This document shows, one piece after another, positions 23,818-32,729 of a stretch of DNA of 37,447 nt (positions are counted from its first letter, which is position 1; every line of letters begins with the position of its first letter). The translations under genes were made by a program, and so were the position numbers. This stretch comes from Porticoccus sp. (GTDB lineage Bacteria; Pseudomonadota; Gammaproteobacteria; Pseudomonadales; Porticoccaceae), in assembly GCA_002733125.1 (NCBI GenBank), contig NVUM01000002.1, positions 160,156 to 197,602 of the forward strand, given 5' to 3'. The notes under the pieces were generated by a model. The model saw only the letters and a program-made list of their open reading frames with translations, was not told the DNA's origin and made no database searches.

Positions 23818-25545
23818 TTACTTGTCGATAGCAACGCCACCGCCGGGCCAACGGGTATCGGTCACGCCCGAACGACGACCACCCTGTTCGGCAATAGCCT
23901 GAACTTTGCCCAGCACTCGGGTGTGAGGAGATGTTTCATGCCCCATTTCCTCGAGCATTCGGATAGTATCGGGGCTAATACCTCGCTCAAACACAACCTG
24001 GTCAGGCAACCATTGGTGATGAATGCGGGGCACCGCAGCAGCTTCGGCAACATTCATATCGAAATCGAGGTGATTGAGAATATGCTGCAGTACCACCGTA
24101 ATAATGGTGCTGCCCCCCGGGCTGCCCGTTGCCATAACCGGTTTTCCGTCCTGGAATACTATCGTCGGTGTCATTGAAGACAGGGGCCGTTTTCCCGGAC
24201 CGATAGCATTGGCGTCTTCACCGGTTAGCCCGTAGGCATTGGGAACCCCGGCCTTTGCCGAGAAATCATCCATTTCATTGTTGAGCAGAAACCCGCCGCC
24301 CGTCACAGCAATACCACTGCCGTATGAAAAATTCAGTGTATAGGTATTGCTCACCACATTACCCTGCTCGTCCCATACGGCAAAGTGGGTTGTTTGGGGA
24401 CTCTCCTCAGGCACAATCAGGTGTGGCTGGACATCCTCCGACCGACTGGCCCTGTTCAGGTCAATGCCCTTGCGCAACTGTGCTGCGTATTGCTTGTCAA
24501 TGAGCCGGTCTACCGGAACCGGGTAATAGTCCGGGTCACCAAGGTGCCTGCTGCGGTCAGCATAGGCGCGCCGCATGGACTCTATCAGGCGATGCAGGTA
24601 AGCGGCGCTGTTGTGGCCATGGGACACCAAATCCCAGCCCTCCAGTATATTGAGCATCTGAATGAGATGGACACCGCCGGAGGATGGCGGCGGCATGGAA
24701 TCAACTCGATAACCACGATAGATCCCAGATACGGGCCGGCGCTCAACGACCCGATATTTAACCAGATCACGGGTTGTGATCAGACCATTCCCCCTCGCCA
24801 TTTCATCGGTAATCAGTTTGGCAACCGGACCGCGATAGAATCCATCAGTACCTCTGGTGGCGATAAGCTCCAGCGTGATCGCCAGATCAGCCTGGCGCCA
24901 TAGGTTGCCAGCCTTTAGCGGCTTACCATCTGAGCGAAAAAAATAGTTGGCAGATGCCGGGTGGGACTGTAACCGGGGTGCAGCCTTATTGAGTGAGGCA
25001 GCCAGTTCATGGTTCACAACAAAGCCTTTTCTGGCCAGTGCGATAGCCGGCGCCATTACTTTTGACAGGCTCATCGTGCCGTAACGCTCAAGGGCGTGAA
25101 CCAGGCCGGCCACTGTCCCCGGGACACCGGCAGCCTGATGGCTAAATTGGGAAAGTGATTTATCAACTTCCCCATTGCGGTCAAGAAATTGATCCTGTCG
25201 GGCGGCAGCCGGAGCCATTTCACGGTAGTCGATAGCCAGTGTTTTATCTTTCTCGGCCAGATACACCATCATGAACCCGCCGCCACCCAAATTACCGGCC
25301 TGAGGCAGCGTAACAGCCAGCGCAAAACCAGTGGCGACAGCTGCATCCACCGCATTACCCCCCCGTTTCAAAATATCGGCGCCCACCTGACTGGCCAGAT
25401 ACTCCTGGGATACAACCATACCGCTATCAGAATAAACCGGATGAAAACGGTCGTCGTATTCAAAAATTACCGGTGCATCGTCGGCATAAAGCATCGCCGG
25501 CAATAACATCGCCACTAGTATCGACCTTAAGATTAAAACACCCAC
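23818..25545 (-). CDS. ggt: Gamma-glutamyltranspeptidase (periplasmic)
   Basis: Hydrolyses glutathione and other gamma-glutamyl compounds, letting the cell recover cysteinylglycine and glutamate. The precursor is 575 aa with a short N-terminal signal peptide (about 1-21, hydrophobic ILRSILVAMLLPAMLYA). Seen: GGNAVDAAVATGFALAVT, GNLGGGGFMM, PPPSSGGVHLIQMLNILE, the autocatalytic threonine in QTTHFAVWDEQGN near residue 385 that splits the large and small subunits, and GSPGGSTIIT. The start is GTG with AAGGAA 7 nt upstream. The upstream ATG two bases away is out of frame and closes after four codons. It diverges from the GNAT gene. Confidence 0.95.
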   Translation of the reverse strand: MGVLILRSILVAMLLPAMLYADDAPVIFEYDDRFHPVYSDSGMVVSQEYLASQVGADILKRGGNAVDAAVATGFALAVTLPQAGNLGGGGFMMVYLAEKDKTLAIDYREMAPAAARQDQFLDRNGEVDKSLSQFSHQAAGVPGTVAGLVHALERYGTMSLSKVMAPAIALARKGFVVNHELAASLNKAAPRLQSHPASANYFFRSDGKPLKAGNLWRQADLAITLELIATRGTDGFYRGPVAKLITDEMARGNGLITTRDLVKYRVVERRPVSGIYRGYRVDSMPPPSSGGVHLIQMLNILEGWDLVSHGHNSAAYLHRLIESMRRAYADRSRHLGDPDYYPVPVDRLIDKQYAAQLRKGIDLNRASRSEDVQPHLIVPEESPQTTHFAVWDEQGNVVSNTYTLNFSYGSGIAVTGGGFLLNNEMDDFSAKAGVPNAYGLTGEDANAIGPGKRPLSSMTPTIVFQDGKPVMATGSPGGSTIITVVLQHILNHLDFDMNVAEAAAVPRIHHQWLPDQVVFERGISPDTIRMLEEMGHETSPHTRVLGKVQAIAEQGGRRSGVTDTRWPGGGVAIDK

Positions 25546-25646
25546 ATTTATTCCTTGCTGTCTCCCATTATTGAGCTTAGCGTAACACCCACCACTGTTT
25601 ATATGGCCATCCCACAGCTAAGATAAGCAAAAAGAGGGGGTGCTCT

Positions 25647-26618
25647 GTGGAAACAGTTGATTTTTTTCCTATTGAGGTTGAACAAACCAGTTGGCAAAAC
25701 TCAAATGTGCAGCTCAAGGCGATACGTCATCAAGTGTTCGTCGATGAACAACATGTACCCATTGAAGAAGAGGTTGATGAACACGATCCAGTGGCCATGC
25801 ATTGGCTCGCGTATGGACCTGACGATATTCCTATGGCGACAGCCAGAATGCTACCAGATGGCCAGATTGGCAGGATGGCTGTATTAAAGGACTATCGGCA
25901 GTTGGGTGTCGGGTCGGCACTGATGCGCAAAATGATCAAATACGCCGTCCGTGAGGGGCACCAGGAGCTGACGCTGAATGCGCAAATCAAGGCATTACCT
26001 TTTTACGAGGGCTTCGGTTTTACTGCACAGGGCGAAACTTTTCTCGATGCAGGTATCCCACACAGAAAAATGGTACTAGATCTGCACCAATATACAGATC
26101 ACACACCAAAACCGGTTCTGAAAGAAATTGCCGAAGAAGATCGCCAGAGAATTTCCGTTGAAGGGCTGGATCAATTCCGTGATCAAGCCGTTTCACTGGT
26201 ACAGTTGGCCCATCGGGAGATTCGTATTTTTTCAGAGCGACTGGAAGCAGCTATTTACAGCAATACCGAGTTTTGCGATGCCATTTACACATTTGCCACC
26301 AGCCACCCGCTGGCCAGGGTGAACATACTGGTCAGGGATCTTTATCAGGTGATACATCAAACCAACCAGCTAAAGGAGCTCTGTCACCGTCTGCCCAGCC
26401 GAATCCAGATGCGAAAATTCAACTCAGTGGGACCCTGCCTGCACCGTGAATTTTTATTGATCGACAAGAGCGGCATACTCTACAAACAAGAGCCTGAACG
26501 GTTTATCGGTTATGCCGTATCATATACCCCACTGGAAGCAGTTGAGCTTGTAGAGGAATTTGATAACCATTGGGAGCAAGGGGAAGTGGACCCAGAGTTA
26601 CGACATCTGCACATCTAG
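25647..26618 (+). CDS. GNAT acetyltransferase fused to a degenerate phospholipase-D-like domain
   Basis: Encodes 323 aa. The N-terminal half (about 10-150) is a GNAT fold: VFVDEQHVPIEEEVDEHD, the acetyl-CoA pyrophosphate loop RQLGVGSALM (84-93) and ALPFYEGFGF. The C-terminal half (about 170-315) reads like one phospholipase-D unit: AHREIRIFSERLE, RVNILVRDLYQVIHQTN and then H266-x-E268-x4-D273, an HKD motif with lysine replaced by glutamate, so phosphodiesterase activity is doubtful. The start is GTG with a GAGGGGG ribosome site. Substrate unknown. It lies next to roxA/ggt and ends at the terminator shared with glcB. The fold reading of the C-terminal half is inference. Confidence 0.85.
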   Translation: METVDFFPIEVEQTSWQNSNVQLKAIRHQVFVDEQHVPIEEEVDEHDPVAMHWLAYGPDDIPMATARMLPDGQIGRMAVLKDYRQLGVGSALMRKMIKYAVREGHQELTLNAQIKALPFYEGFGFTAQGETFLDAGIPHRKMVLDLHQYTDHTPKPVLKEIAEEDRQRISVEGLDQFRDQAVSLVQLAHREIRIFSERLEAAIYSNTEFCDAIYTFATSHPLARVNILVRDLYQVIHQTNQLKELCHRLPSRIQMRKFNSVGPCLHREFLLIDKSGILYKQEPERFIGYAVSYTPLEAVELVEEFDNHWEQGEVDPELRHLHI

Positions 26619-26644
26619 GGGGCAACCACACTTAAACCAACGAC

Positions 26645-26676
26645 AAAAAAACGCCGTTCTCAGGAACGGCGTTTTT
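26645..26676. terminator. Bidirectional rho-independent terminator between GNAT gene and glcB
   Basis: AACGCCGTTC (26650-26659) and GAACGGCGTT (26664-26673) are perfect complements around a 4-base loop, extended by A-run on the left and T-run on the right. It serves two convergent genes. Confidence 0.95.
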
Positions 26677-26694
26677 CTCGAGCAATATCGACAA

Positions 26695-28860
26695 TTACTG
26701 TAACTTCGCCTTCTGACGATAGGCATGCAACAGGGGTTCAGTATAACCACTGGGCTGAGCACAACCCTTGAACACCAGATCACATGCCGCAGCAAACGCC
26801 ACACTGGCATCAAAGTTTGGCGCCATAGGACGATAATCGGGATCGTCAGCATTTTGGGTATCGACAATCTTAGCCATGCGCTTCATGGTTTCCATCACCT
26901 GATCTTCACCACAAATCCCATGGCGCAACCAGTTGGCTATGTGCTGACTGGAAATACGCAAAGTCGCGCGGTCTTCCATAAGGCCGACATTGTTGATGTC
27001 AGGTACCTTGGAGCAACCAATGCCCTGCTCCACCCACCGAACTACATAACCAAGAATGCCTTGAGCATTGTTGTCCAGTTCTTTCTGAATGTCCTCTGCG
27101 GTCAGCTCACCATCCAGCAGCGGGATGGTCAAAATATCATCCACACTGGCGGGAACCCGATTCGCCAGTTCATTTTGCAGGGCAAAAACGTCTACCTGGT
27201 GATAGTGAATCGCGTGCAATGTTGCCGCAGTGGGTGAAGGTACCCAGGCAGTATTGGCTCCTGCTTTCGGGTGACCTATCTTGGCCACCATCATGTCGGC
27301 CATATGGTCTGGAATCGGCCACATACCCTTGCCTATCTGGGCGCGGCCTTTCAGTCCACAGGCCAGTCCCACATCCACATTCTGGTCTTCGTAGGCGGTG
27401 ATCCACTTCAGGGTTTTCAACTGGCCTTTTGGTGCAAATGGACCCGCTTCCATACTGGTATGGATTTCGTCACCCGTGCGGTCGAGGAAACCTGTGTTAA
27501 TAAAGACCACACGCTCACTGGCAGCGCGAATACACTCTTTCAGGTTTACAGAGGTGCGACGTTCCTCATCCATAATGCCCACTTTCAGGGTATTTCTGGG
27601 CAGAGCAAGGGCATCTTCCACCGCATTGAACAGGTGGTTGGTAAATGCCACTTCTTCCGGACCGTGCATTTTCGGCTTTACGATATAAACACTGCCGGTT
27701 TTACTGTTTCGGACGGCGCTATTGCCTTTCAGGTCATGGATAGCGATCAGGCTGGTGATCATGGCATCCATAATCCCTTCCGGAATTTCATTACCCTCAG
27801 CGTCGAGGATCGCAGGATTGGTCATCAGGTGACCCACATTGCGGACAAACAGCAAGCTGCGGCCGGGTAATACCAGCGTGTCACCGGTAGGCGTGGTGTA
27901 TTCCCGATCGGGGTTCATACGACGCACAATGGTCTTGCCAGCTTTGTTGAGGGTTTCCTCAAGGTCGCCCTTCATCAGACCAAGCCAGTTGCGGTAGACC
28001 AGCGCCTTGTCTTCGGCATCGACAGCGGCTACGGAGTCTTCACAGTCCATGATGGTAGTCAGGGCCGCTTCCATCAGGATATCCTTTACGCCTGCCGCGT
28101 CTGAGGAGCCAATTTGAATGTTTCGATCAATTTGAACTTCCATGTGTATCTTGTTGTTTTCAAATAGAATAGCGCTGGGGTTTTCAGCTGTTCCCCGGTA
28201 CCCGACAAATTTGCCCGGATCGGCAAGACCAACCTGGCTACCGTCGTCCAGAGCAACCTGCAACTGGCCATCAACAACACGGTATTGAGCGGCCTCCTTG
28301 TGGGAGCGGCCGGCAAGCGAGACTGTGTCATCAAGAAGTTTTCGGGCATATGCGATAACCAGGGCACCGCGAACCGGGTTGTACTTCGCCGTCTTATCGG
28401 CGCCACCGGTTTCCGGGAGGACATCCGTTCCATACAGCGCATCGTAGAGGCTGCCCCAACGAGCATTGGCCGCATTCAAGGCAAAGCGGGCATTCATTAC
28501 GGGCACCACCAACTGCGGACCTGCCTGTTGGGCGATTTCGGGGTCAACATTCTCCGTCGTGATCGAGAAATCTTCACCCTCTGGAACCAGATAATCGATT
28601 TCTGTCAGGAAGGCCTTGTAGTCGCCAAAGTTGTGAACCCGACCGCTATGCTGCTGATGCCAGGCATCAATTTGTGCCTGTAGCTGATCACGTTTTTTAA
28701 GCAGTAGACGATTTTTGGGCGCAAATTCATCGATAATTGCGCTGAATGACTGCCAGAAAGCCTCCAGATCAATTCCGGTGCCGGGGATAATGTCGTGTTT
28801 GACGAGGTCGTGAATGGCTTCGGACACCTGAAGTCCACTCACTTGAATACGTTCAGTCAT
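26695..28860 (-). CDS. glcB: Malate synthase G
   Basis: Condenses glyoxylate with acetyl-CoA to malate, the second step of the glyoxylate shunt. At 721 aa it matches the G isoform (723 in E. coli), not the shorter AceB. Seen: [20 protein letters not shown] near residues 127-146, the metal/glyoxylate region [16 protein letters not shown] near 275-290, [33 protein letters not shown] and the catalytic-base region [21 protein letters not shown]. Its promoter region carries the 35-bp element shared with aceA. It is separated from lysR by 120 bp and ends at the terminator shared with the GNAT gene. Confidence 0.98.
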   Translation of the reverse strand: MTERIQVSGLQVSEAIHDLVKHDIIPGTGIDLEAFWQSFSAIIDEFAPKNRLLLKKRDQLQAQIDAWHQQHSGRVHNFGDYKAFLTEIDYLVPEGEDFSITTENVDPEIAQQAGPQLVVPVMNARFALNAANARWGSLYDALYGTDVLPETGGADKTAKYNPVRGALVIAYARKLLDDTVSLAGRSHKEAAQYRVVDGQLQVALDDGSQVGLADPGKFVGYRGTAENPSAILFENNKIHMEVQIDRNIQIGSSDAAGVKDILMEAALTTIMDCEDSVAAVDAEDKALVYRNWLGLMKGDLEETLNKAGKTIVRRMNPDREYTTPTGDTLVLPGRSLLFVRNVGHLMTNPAILDAEGNEIPEGIMDAMITSLIAIHDLKGNSAVRNSKTGSVYIVKPKMHGPEEVAFTNHLFNAVEDALALPRNTLKVGIMDEERRTSVNLKECIRAASERVVFINTGFLDRTGDEIHTSMEAGPFAPKGQLKTLKWITAYEDQNVDVGLACGLKGRAQIGKGMWPIPDHMADMMVAKIGHPKAGANTAWVPSPTAATLHAIHYHQVDVFALQNELANRVPASVDDILTIPLLDGELTAEDIQKELDNNAQGILGYVVRWVEQGIGCSKVPDINNVGLMEDRATLRISSQHIANWLRHGICGEDQVMETMKRMAKIVDTQNADDPDYRPMAPNFDASVAFAAACDLVFKGCAQPSGYTEPLLHAYRQKAKLQ

Positions 28861-28899
28861 GATTGAGCCCTGTGGTTACGATAGGGAAGACGAGCGAGA

Positions 28900-28905
28900 A
28901 TTGTA
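28900..28905 (-). promoter_or_regulatory. Putative -10 box (TACAAT) of glcB
   Basis: TACAAT reads on the minus strand 39 bp before the glcB start codon. It lies 15 bp after the 35-bp shared element, whose TTGCTA or TGCTAA end falls where a -35 box should be. The aceA promoter has the same layout with TAGAAT. Confidence 0.45.
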
Positions 28906-28920
28906 GGGAACCGAGTGGGG

Positions 28921-28955
28921 ATTTAGCAATTTTATAGGTATTATTTTCGCTATTT
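28921..28955 (-). promoter_or_regulatory. 35-bp conserved element upstream of glcB (copy 1)
   Basis: Read on the minus strand, this matches the element at 29925-29959 at 30 of 35 positions without gaps. Shared blocks are AAATA, CGAAAATAATA, CTATA and GCTAAAT. In this copy ATAG and CTAT form a dyad with a 12-base spacer. It ends 60 bp before the glcB start. It is presumably the binding site of the LysR regulator encoded next door; binding is inference. Confidence 0.72.
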
Positions 28956-28980
28956 ACTCAACGAATGACGTTGACCGTTA

Positions 28981-29919
28981 TCAATCCAGTGTTTTCGCCA
29001 CGTCTGCAATGGTTCGCCGTATCCACTGATGTGCAGGATTGTGCTGCAACAGTGGGCTCCAGGCCATTTTCAGCTCAATTTCCGGAATATCAAAGGGTGG
29101 CTCGAGAATCGCCACATGCGGGTTATCCACCAGTAGCGAGGCAGCCTTGGTAGGCAAAGTAATCACCAGATCATGTAACTCAGCCAACCTCATGGCAGCC
29201 TGATAATGGCGGGTGAACACCCGAATACGACGCTTCTTGCCAATCCTGGTCAGGGCCTCATCGACCCAACCGAGGCGTTGCTCAGCCCCGGGCTCCATGC
29301 CAACCCCGACGCCCATCCCTGTTTTACTGACCCAGACATGGCCGCTATCCAGATAGTTGTCCAGGGTAAAGTCGTGAATAATCGGATTGTGAATACTCGC
29401 CACACAGGAAAACGTATCTCGCCAAATGGTCATCTGATGAAACGACTGCGGCAGGACATCGAAACGGTTAATCACCAAATCAATACTGCCCTGCTCGACA
29501 TCCTGATAACTGATATCGCTGGGCGTCAATACATCAAGTGTTATATTCGGCGCTTCAGAACGCAAACGTCGCATCAGATGCGGCAACAAGGTCGACTCGG
29601 TATAATCGCTGACCGAGATCCTAAAGACCCGGTCAGCCTCAGCTGCATTGAACTCGCGCCGGGGAACAACCGCTTTTTCAACCGACGCCAGTACTTCCCG
29701 GACTATGGGCTGTAGCTGTTCGGCCCGCTCAGTGGGTGTCATGCCATCACTGGTTCTCACCAGCAATGGATCATTGAATAAATCCCGAAGTCGCCTCAGA
29801 CCATTGCTCATGGCTGGCTGACTGATACCCATATTCTCCGCAGCTCTGGTAACATTGCGCTCTTTCAGCAGCACATCCAGATACACCAGCAGATTCAGAT
29901 CGACGTTTCTTATATTCAT
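28981..29919 (-). CDS. LysR-family regulator between glcB and aceA
   Basis: Encodes 312 aa. Seen: an N-terminal winged helix-turn-helix (about 6-65) with the LysR signature ERNVTRAAENMGISQPAMSNGLRRLRDLFNDPLLVR, then a substrate-binding-like effector domain (about 90-305). The wording is closest to the NodD/LeuO-like branch of LysR proteins. It lies upstream of glcB on the same strand and diverges from aceA over 110 bp. A copy of the 35-bp element begins 6 bp from its start codon, so autorepression is likely. Control of the glyoxylate shunt is inferred from position and the shared element; the inducer is unknown. Confidence 0.9.
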   Translation of the reverse strand: MNIRNVDLNLLVYLDVLLKERNVTRAAENMGISQPAMSNGLRRLRDLFNDPLLVRTSDGMTPTERAEQLQPIVREVLASVEKAVVPRREFNAAEADRVFRISVSDYTESTLLPHLMRRLRSEAPNITLDVLTPSDISYQDVEQGSIDLVINRFDVLPQSFHQMTIWRDTFSCVASIHNPIIHDFTLDNYLDSGHVWVSKTGMGVGVGMEPGAEQRLGWVDEALTRIGKKRRIRVFTRHYQAAMRLAELHDLVITLPTKAASLLVDNPHVAILEPPFDIPEIELKMAWSPLLQHNPAHQWIRRTIADVAKTLD

Positions 29920-29924
29920 TTTAA

Positions 29925-29959
29925 AAATACCGAAAATAATAACTATAGATTAGCTAAAT
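29925..29959 (+). promoter_or_regulatory. 35-bp conserved element in the lysR-aceA gap (copy 2)
   Basis: The plus-strand sequence matches the glcB copy at 30 of 35 positions, in the same orientation relative to the controlled gene. The end is 70 bp before the aceA ATG (60 bp in glcB), and the gap to the putative -10 is 14 bp (15 bp in glcB). It begins 6 bp upstream of the lysR start codon, so bound protein would cover the lysR ribosome site region. Confidence 0.74.
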
Positions 29960-29973
29960 TTTAGGTCGATGGC

Positions 29974-29979
29974 TAGAAT
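29974..29979 (+). promoter_or_regulatory. Putative -10 box (TAGAAT) of aceA
   Basis: TAGAAT matches 5 of 6 consensus bases and lies 50 bp before the aceA start. The natural -35 position falls in the TAGCTA end of the 35-bp element and is poor, as is common for activator-dependent promoters. Confidence 0.45.
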
Positions 29980-30029
29980 CCGTATCCACAAATTTTCCTT
30001 TTCTCTTATCCAAACTGGAAGGACACACC

Positions 30030-31622
30030 ATGTCAAACTACACCAAAGAGATTGATGCTGTAGCCAAAGTGCGCAATGCCAACAGCACCTGGAGCGCCAT
30101 CAACCCCGAGTCGGCAGCCCGCATGCGTATTCAGAACCGTTTCCGCACTGGTCTGGATATTGCCCGTTATACTGCCAAAATCATGCGTGATGATATGGCA
30201 GCTTATGATGCCGACAGCTCTCAATACACCCAATCCCTGGGTTGCTGGCATGGCTTTATCGGTCAGCAAAAACTGATCGCCATCAAAAAACACCTCAAAA
30301 CCACCAAGAAACGCTACCTGTACCTGTCCGGCTGGATGGTTGCCGCACTGCGTTCCGAGTTTGGCCCCCTGCCGGATCAGTCAATGCACGAAAAAACCTC
30401 TGTTTCTTCGCTGATCGAAGAGCTTTATACATTTCTTCGTCAGGCCGATGCCCGCGAGCTGGATCAGCTGTTCATGGAACTGGATGCTGCCCGCGAAGCC
30501 GGAGATAAAGCAAAAGAAGCCGACCTGTTAAACCAGATCGAGAATTTCGAGACCCACGTGGTACCGATCGTCGCCGATATCGATGCCGGCTTTGGCAACC
30601 CCGAAGCAACCTACCTGTTGGCGAAGAAGATGATCGAAGCGGGCGCGTGCTGTATCCAGATCGAGAACCAGGTATCGGACGAAAAGCAATGCGGCCACCA
30701 GGACGGTAAAGTCACCGTCCCCCACTCCGACTTCCTGGCCAAAATCAATGCCGTTCGCTACGCGTTCCTGGAACTGGGTGTCGACGACGGCGTTATCGTT
30801 GCACGTACCGACTCCCTCGGCGCTGGCCTGACCAAGCAGATTGCTGTGACCAACGAACCTGGCGATCTGGGTGACCAGTACAACAGCTTCCTCGATGGTG
30901 ACTACGTTCAGAGTGCAGAAGATATCCAGAACGGCGATGTGGTCATCAAGGCCAATGGCAAGCTACTCAAACCAAAACGTCTCGCCTCCGGCCTGTTCCA
31001 GTTCCGCAAGGACACCGGTATTGACCGCGTCGTTCTGGACTGTATCACCAGCCTGCAAAACGGCGCCGATCTGCTGTGGATCGAAACCGAAAAACCCCAC
31101 GTTGGCCAGATCGCTGAAATGGTTAACCGGATTCGCGAAGCAGTGCCCAATGCCAAGCTGGTCTACAACAACAGCCCTTCCTTCAACTGGACGTTGAACT
31201 TCCGCCAGCAGGTCTTTGATGCCATGCAGGCTGAAGGCAAAGATGTTTCTGCGTATGATCGCGAAAAACTGATGAGCGTAGACTACGATGAAACCGAGCT
31301 GGCGAAGCTGGCTGACGAGAAAATCCGTACCTTCCAGGCGGACGCGGCTCGCGAGGCGGGTATCTTCCACCACCTGATCACCCTGCCGACCTACCACACG
31401 GCTGCCCTGTCCACCGACAATCTGGCAAAAGGCTACTTTGCAGATCAGGGCATGCTGGCTTATGTGAAAGGCGTCCAACGTCAGGAAATCCGTCAGGGCA
31501 TTGCCTGCGTAAAACACCAGAACATGGCTGGTTCCGATATCGGTGACAACCACAAAGAGTATTTTGCTGGTGAAGCCGCTCTCAAGGCCGGCGGTAAAGA
31601 CAACACGATGAACCAGTTCTAA
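30030..31622 (+). CDS. aceA: Isocitrate lyase (long Pseudomonas-type)
   Basis: Splits isocitrate into succinate and glyoxylate, the first step of the glyoxylate shunt. At 530 aa it is longer than E. coli AceA (434) and matches the about 531-aa type of Pseudomonas. Seen: the catalytic signature KQCGH (219-223, Cys221), preceded by VADIDAGFGNPEATY, then VARTDSLGAGL, LLWIETEKP and the substrate loop VYNNSPSFNWTLNF. The start has AAGGA 7 nt upstream. It diverges from lysR and ends before a strong terminator. It shares a promoter element with glcB. Confidence 0.98.
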   Translation: MSNYTKEIDAVAKVRNANSTWSAINPESAARMRIQNRFRTGLDIARYTAKIMRDDMAAYDADSSQYTQSLGCWHGFIGQQKLIAIKKHLKTTKKRYLYLSGWMVAALRSEFGPLPDQSMHEKTSVSSLIEELYTFLRQADARELDQLFMELDAAREAGDKAKEADLLNQIENFETHVVPIVADIDAGFGNPEATYLLAKKMIEAGACCIQIENQVSDEKQCGHQDGKVTVPHSDFLAKINAVRYAFLELGVDDGVIVARTDSLGAGLTKQIAVTNEPGDLGDQYNSFLDGDYVQSAEDIQNGDVVIKANGKLLKPKRLASGLFQFRKDTGIDRVVLDCITSLQNGADLLWIETEKPHVGQIAEMVNRIREAVPNAKLVYNNSPSFNWTLNFRQQVFDAMQAEGKDVSAYDREKLMSVDYDETELAKLADEKIRTFQADAAREAGIFHHLITLPTYHTAALSTDNLAKGYFADQGMLAYVKGVQRQEIRQGIACVKHQNMAGSDIGDNHKEYFAGEAALKAGGKDNTMNQF

Positions 31623-31660
31623 GGTTCATTCGTCCCCTATTCCCCTAAGAGTAAAAGTTT

Positions 31661-31688
31661 GGGAGCTGCTTCGCAGCTCCTTTTTTTT
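31661..31688 (+). terminator. Rho-independent terminator of aceA
   Basis: GGAGCTGC (31662-31669) pairs with GCAGCTCC (31673-31680) around a 3-base loop and is followed by eight Ts. It lies 39 bp after the aceA stop codon. Confidence 0.95.
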
Positions 31689-32087
31689 GCCTTGCTCAAT
31701 GTGCTACTGTTTCAGCATCAGGCCATGTAACCAGTCAGTCAGCACGCGCTCGAACACTCCTTACTGGGAGGTTCTCAAATGATGGCATATCTCAATGCTG
31801 TGACTTTCCCTGAATGGATGCCATCGATACCTGTCGGAGTTCGTTTGAGGTAATCACCACGGCCCGTACTGGGGCACCAGACCGCCCAGCTTTTCTGAAA
31901 CAATGTAAACAACTTGCTGGATTTTCAAGCGCTTCCTGCCCTACGCTACAGCCAATGAACGACGATGCCAGCGTTGATGAAACAGAACTCTACTGTGATT
32001 TATTGGCAGGCCCATGCGGCGGGCTTTAGCCGCTATTTACAGGAAAATGACTTCAAGAAATCCAACAAAAACAAAGTATTATTAATG
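31689..32087. other. Gene-poor stretch between aceA and cytochrome b561
   Basis: About 400 bases without a recognised gene. A good ribosome site (TGGGAGGTTCTCAA) precedes a 24-codon frame at 31780-31854 (MMAYLNAVTFPEW...). A second frame at 31814-32029 (71 aa) has five cysteines and no known motif, and a third frame continues from 31965. The three overlap in different frames, which could be a decayed gene, but I recognise no family in any of them. No hairpin or tRNA-like structure was seen. Confidence 0.35.
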
Positions 32088-32639
32088 CTACTTAAACTTT
32101 TTTGGAGATATCCGAAGCAACGTGTTATCGCGCAAAATATAATGGTGAAACAGCCCTGCCAGAGCGTGAAGACCTATCAAAAAATACCCTACGCTGCCAA
32201 CCACCTCATGAACCTCTTTAATGGCTTTGGCCAGCGTTTCGTTTTCCGGCATTAATGGCGGAAAAGTCGTCCCAAAAAAAGGCACAGGCTTACCGCTGCC
32301 GCTGAGTACCAACCAACCCATCAGCGGCATGGCAATCATAAAAAGGTATAAAATGGCATGCATCGATCTTCCCGCCAGCACCTGCCAGCGGGGTGGCGCC
32401 GGCAAAATCTCCGGCCTCACTTGTAAAAGCTGGGCAACCAACCGGATCCAGACCAGAATAAAAACAGTCAACCCGAGCATAAAATGCCAGCTTTTGAAAG
32501 CTTCACGGGGGTCACTACCCTTTGGATAGAGTTCGCGCAGCTCAATACAACTGTAGACCGCAATCAACAACAGTAACATCAGCCAGTGTAAAGACACCGA
32601 CGCCCAACCATAATGCTCTCTGGTATTATGCCAATCCAC
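32088..32639 (-). CDS. Cytochrome b561 family protein
   Basis: Inner-membrane di-heme cytochrome b of the CybB family, thought to exchange electrons between quinones and other acceptors. It is 183 aa with four membrane helices (about 13-31, 51-71, 93-112, 145-166). Candidate heme ligands are His18 (SLHW), His52 (WHFMLG), His144 (KEVHEVVG) and His158 (GLHALAGLFHH). It stands alone on the minus strand, 90 bp downstream of the rraA stop codon. Its physiological partner is not shown by context. Confidence 0.92.
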   Translation of the reverse strand: MDWHNTREHYGWASVSLHWLMLLLLIAVYSCIELRELYPKGSDPREAFKSWHFMLGLTVFILVWIRLVAQLLQVRPEILPAPPRWQVLAGRSMHAILYLFMIAMPLMGWLVLSGSGKPVPFFGTTFPPLMPENETLAKAIKEVHEVVGSVGYFLIGLHALAGLFHHYILRDNTLLRISPKKFK

Positions 32640-32729
32640 GATAACTCCTGATAAAAAACTGTTATGCGTTAGAGCTTAACCTACTGCACCAATTGATTTC
32701 TGATATACATCAAGCTTAACAGCTCCAAC

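Noticed and set aside
27271-27870. 199-codon open frame antisense to glcB
   Set aside because: It is fully inside a secure malate synthase gene, with no family signature and no ribosome site.
30963-31553. 196-codon open frame antisense to aceA
   Set aside because: It is a shadow of the isocitrate lyase codon pattern and has no recognisable motif.
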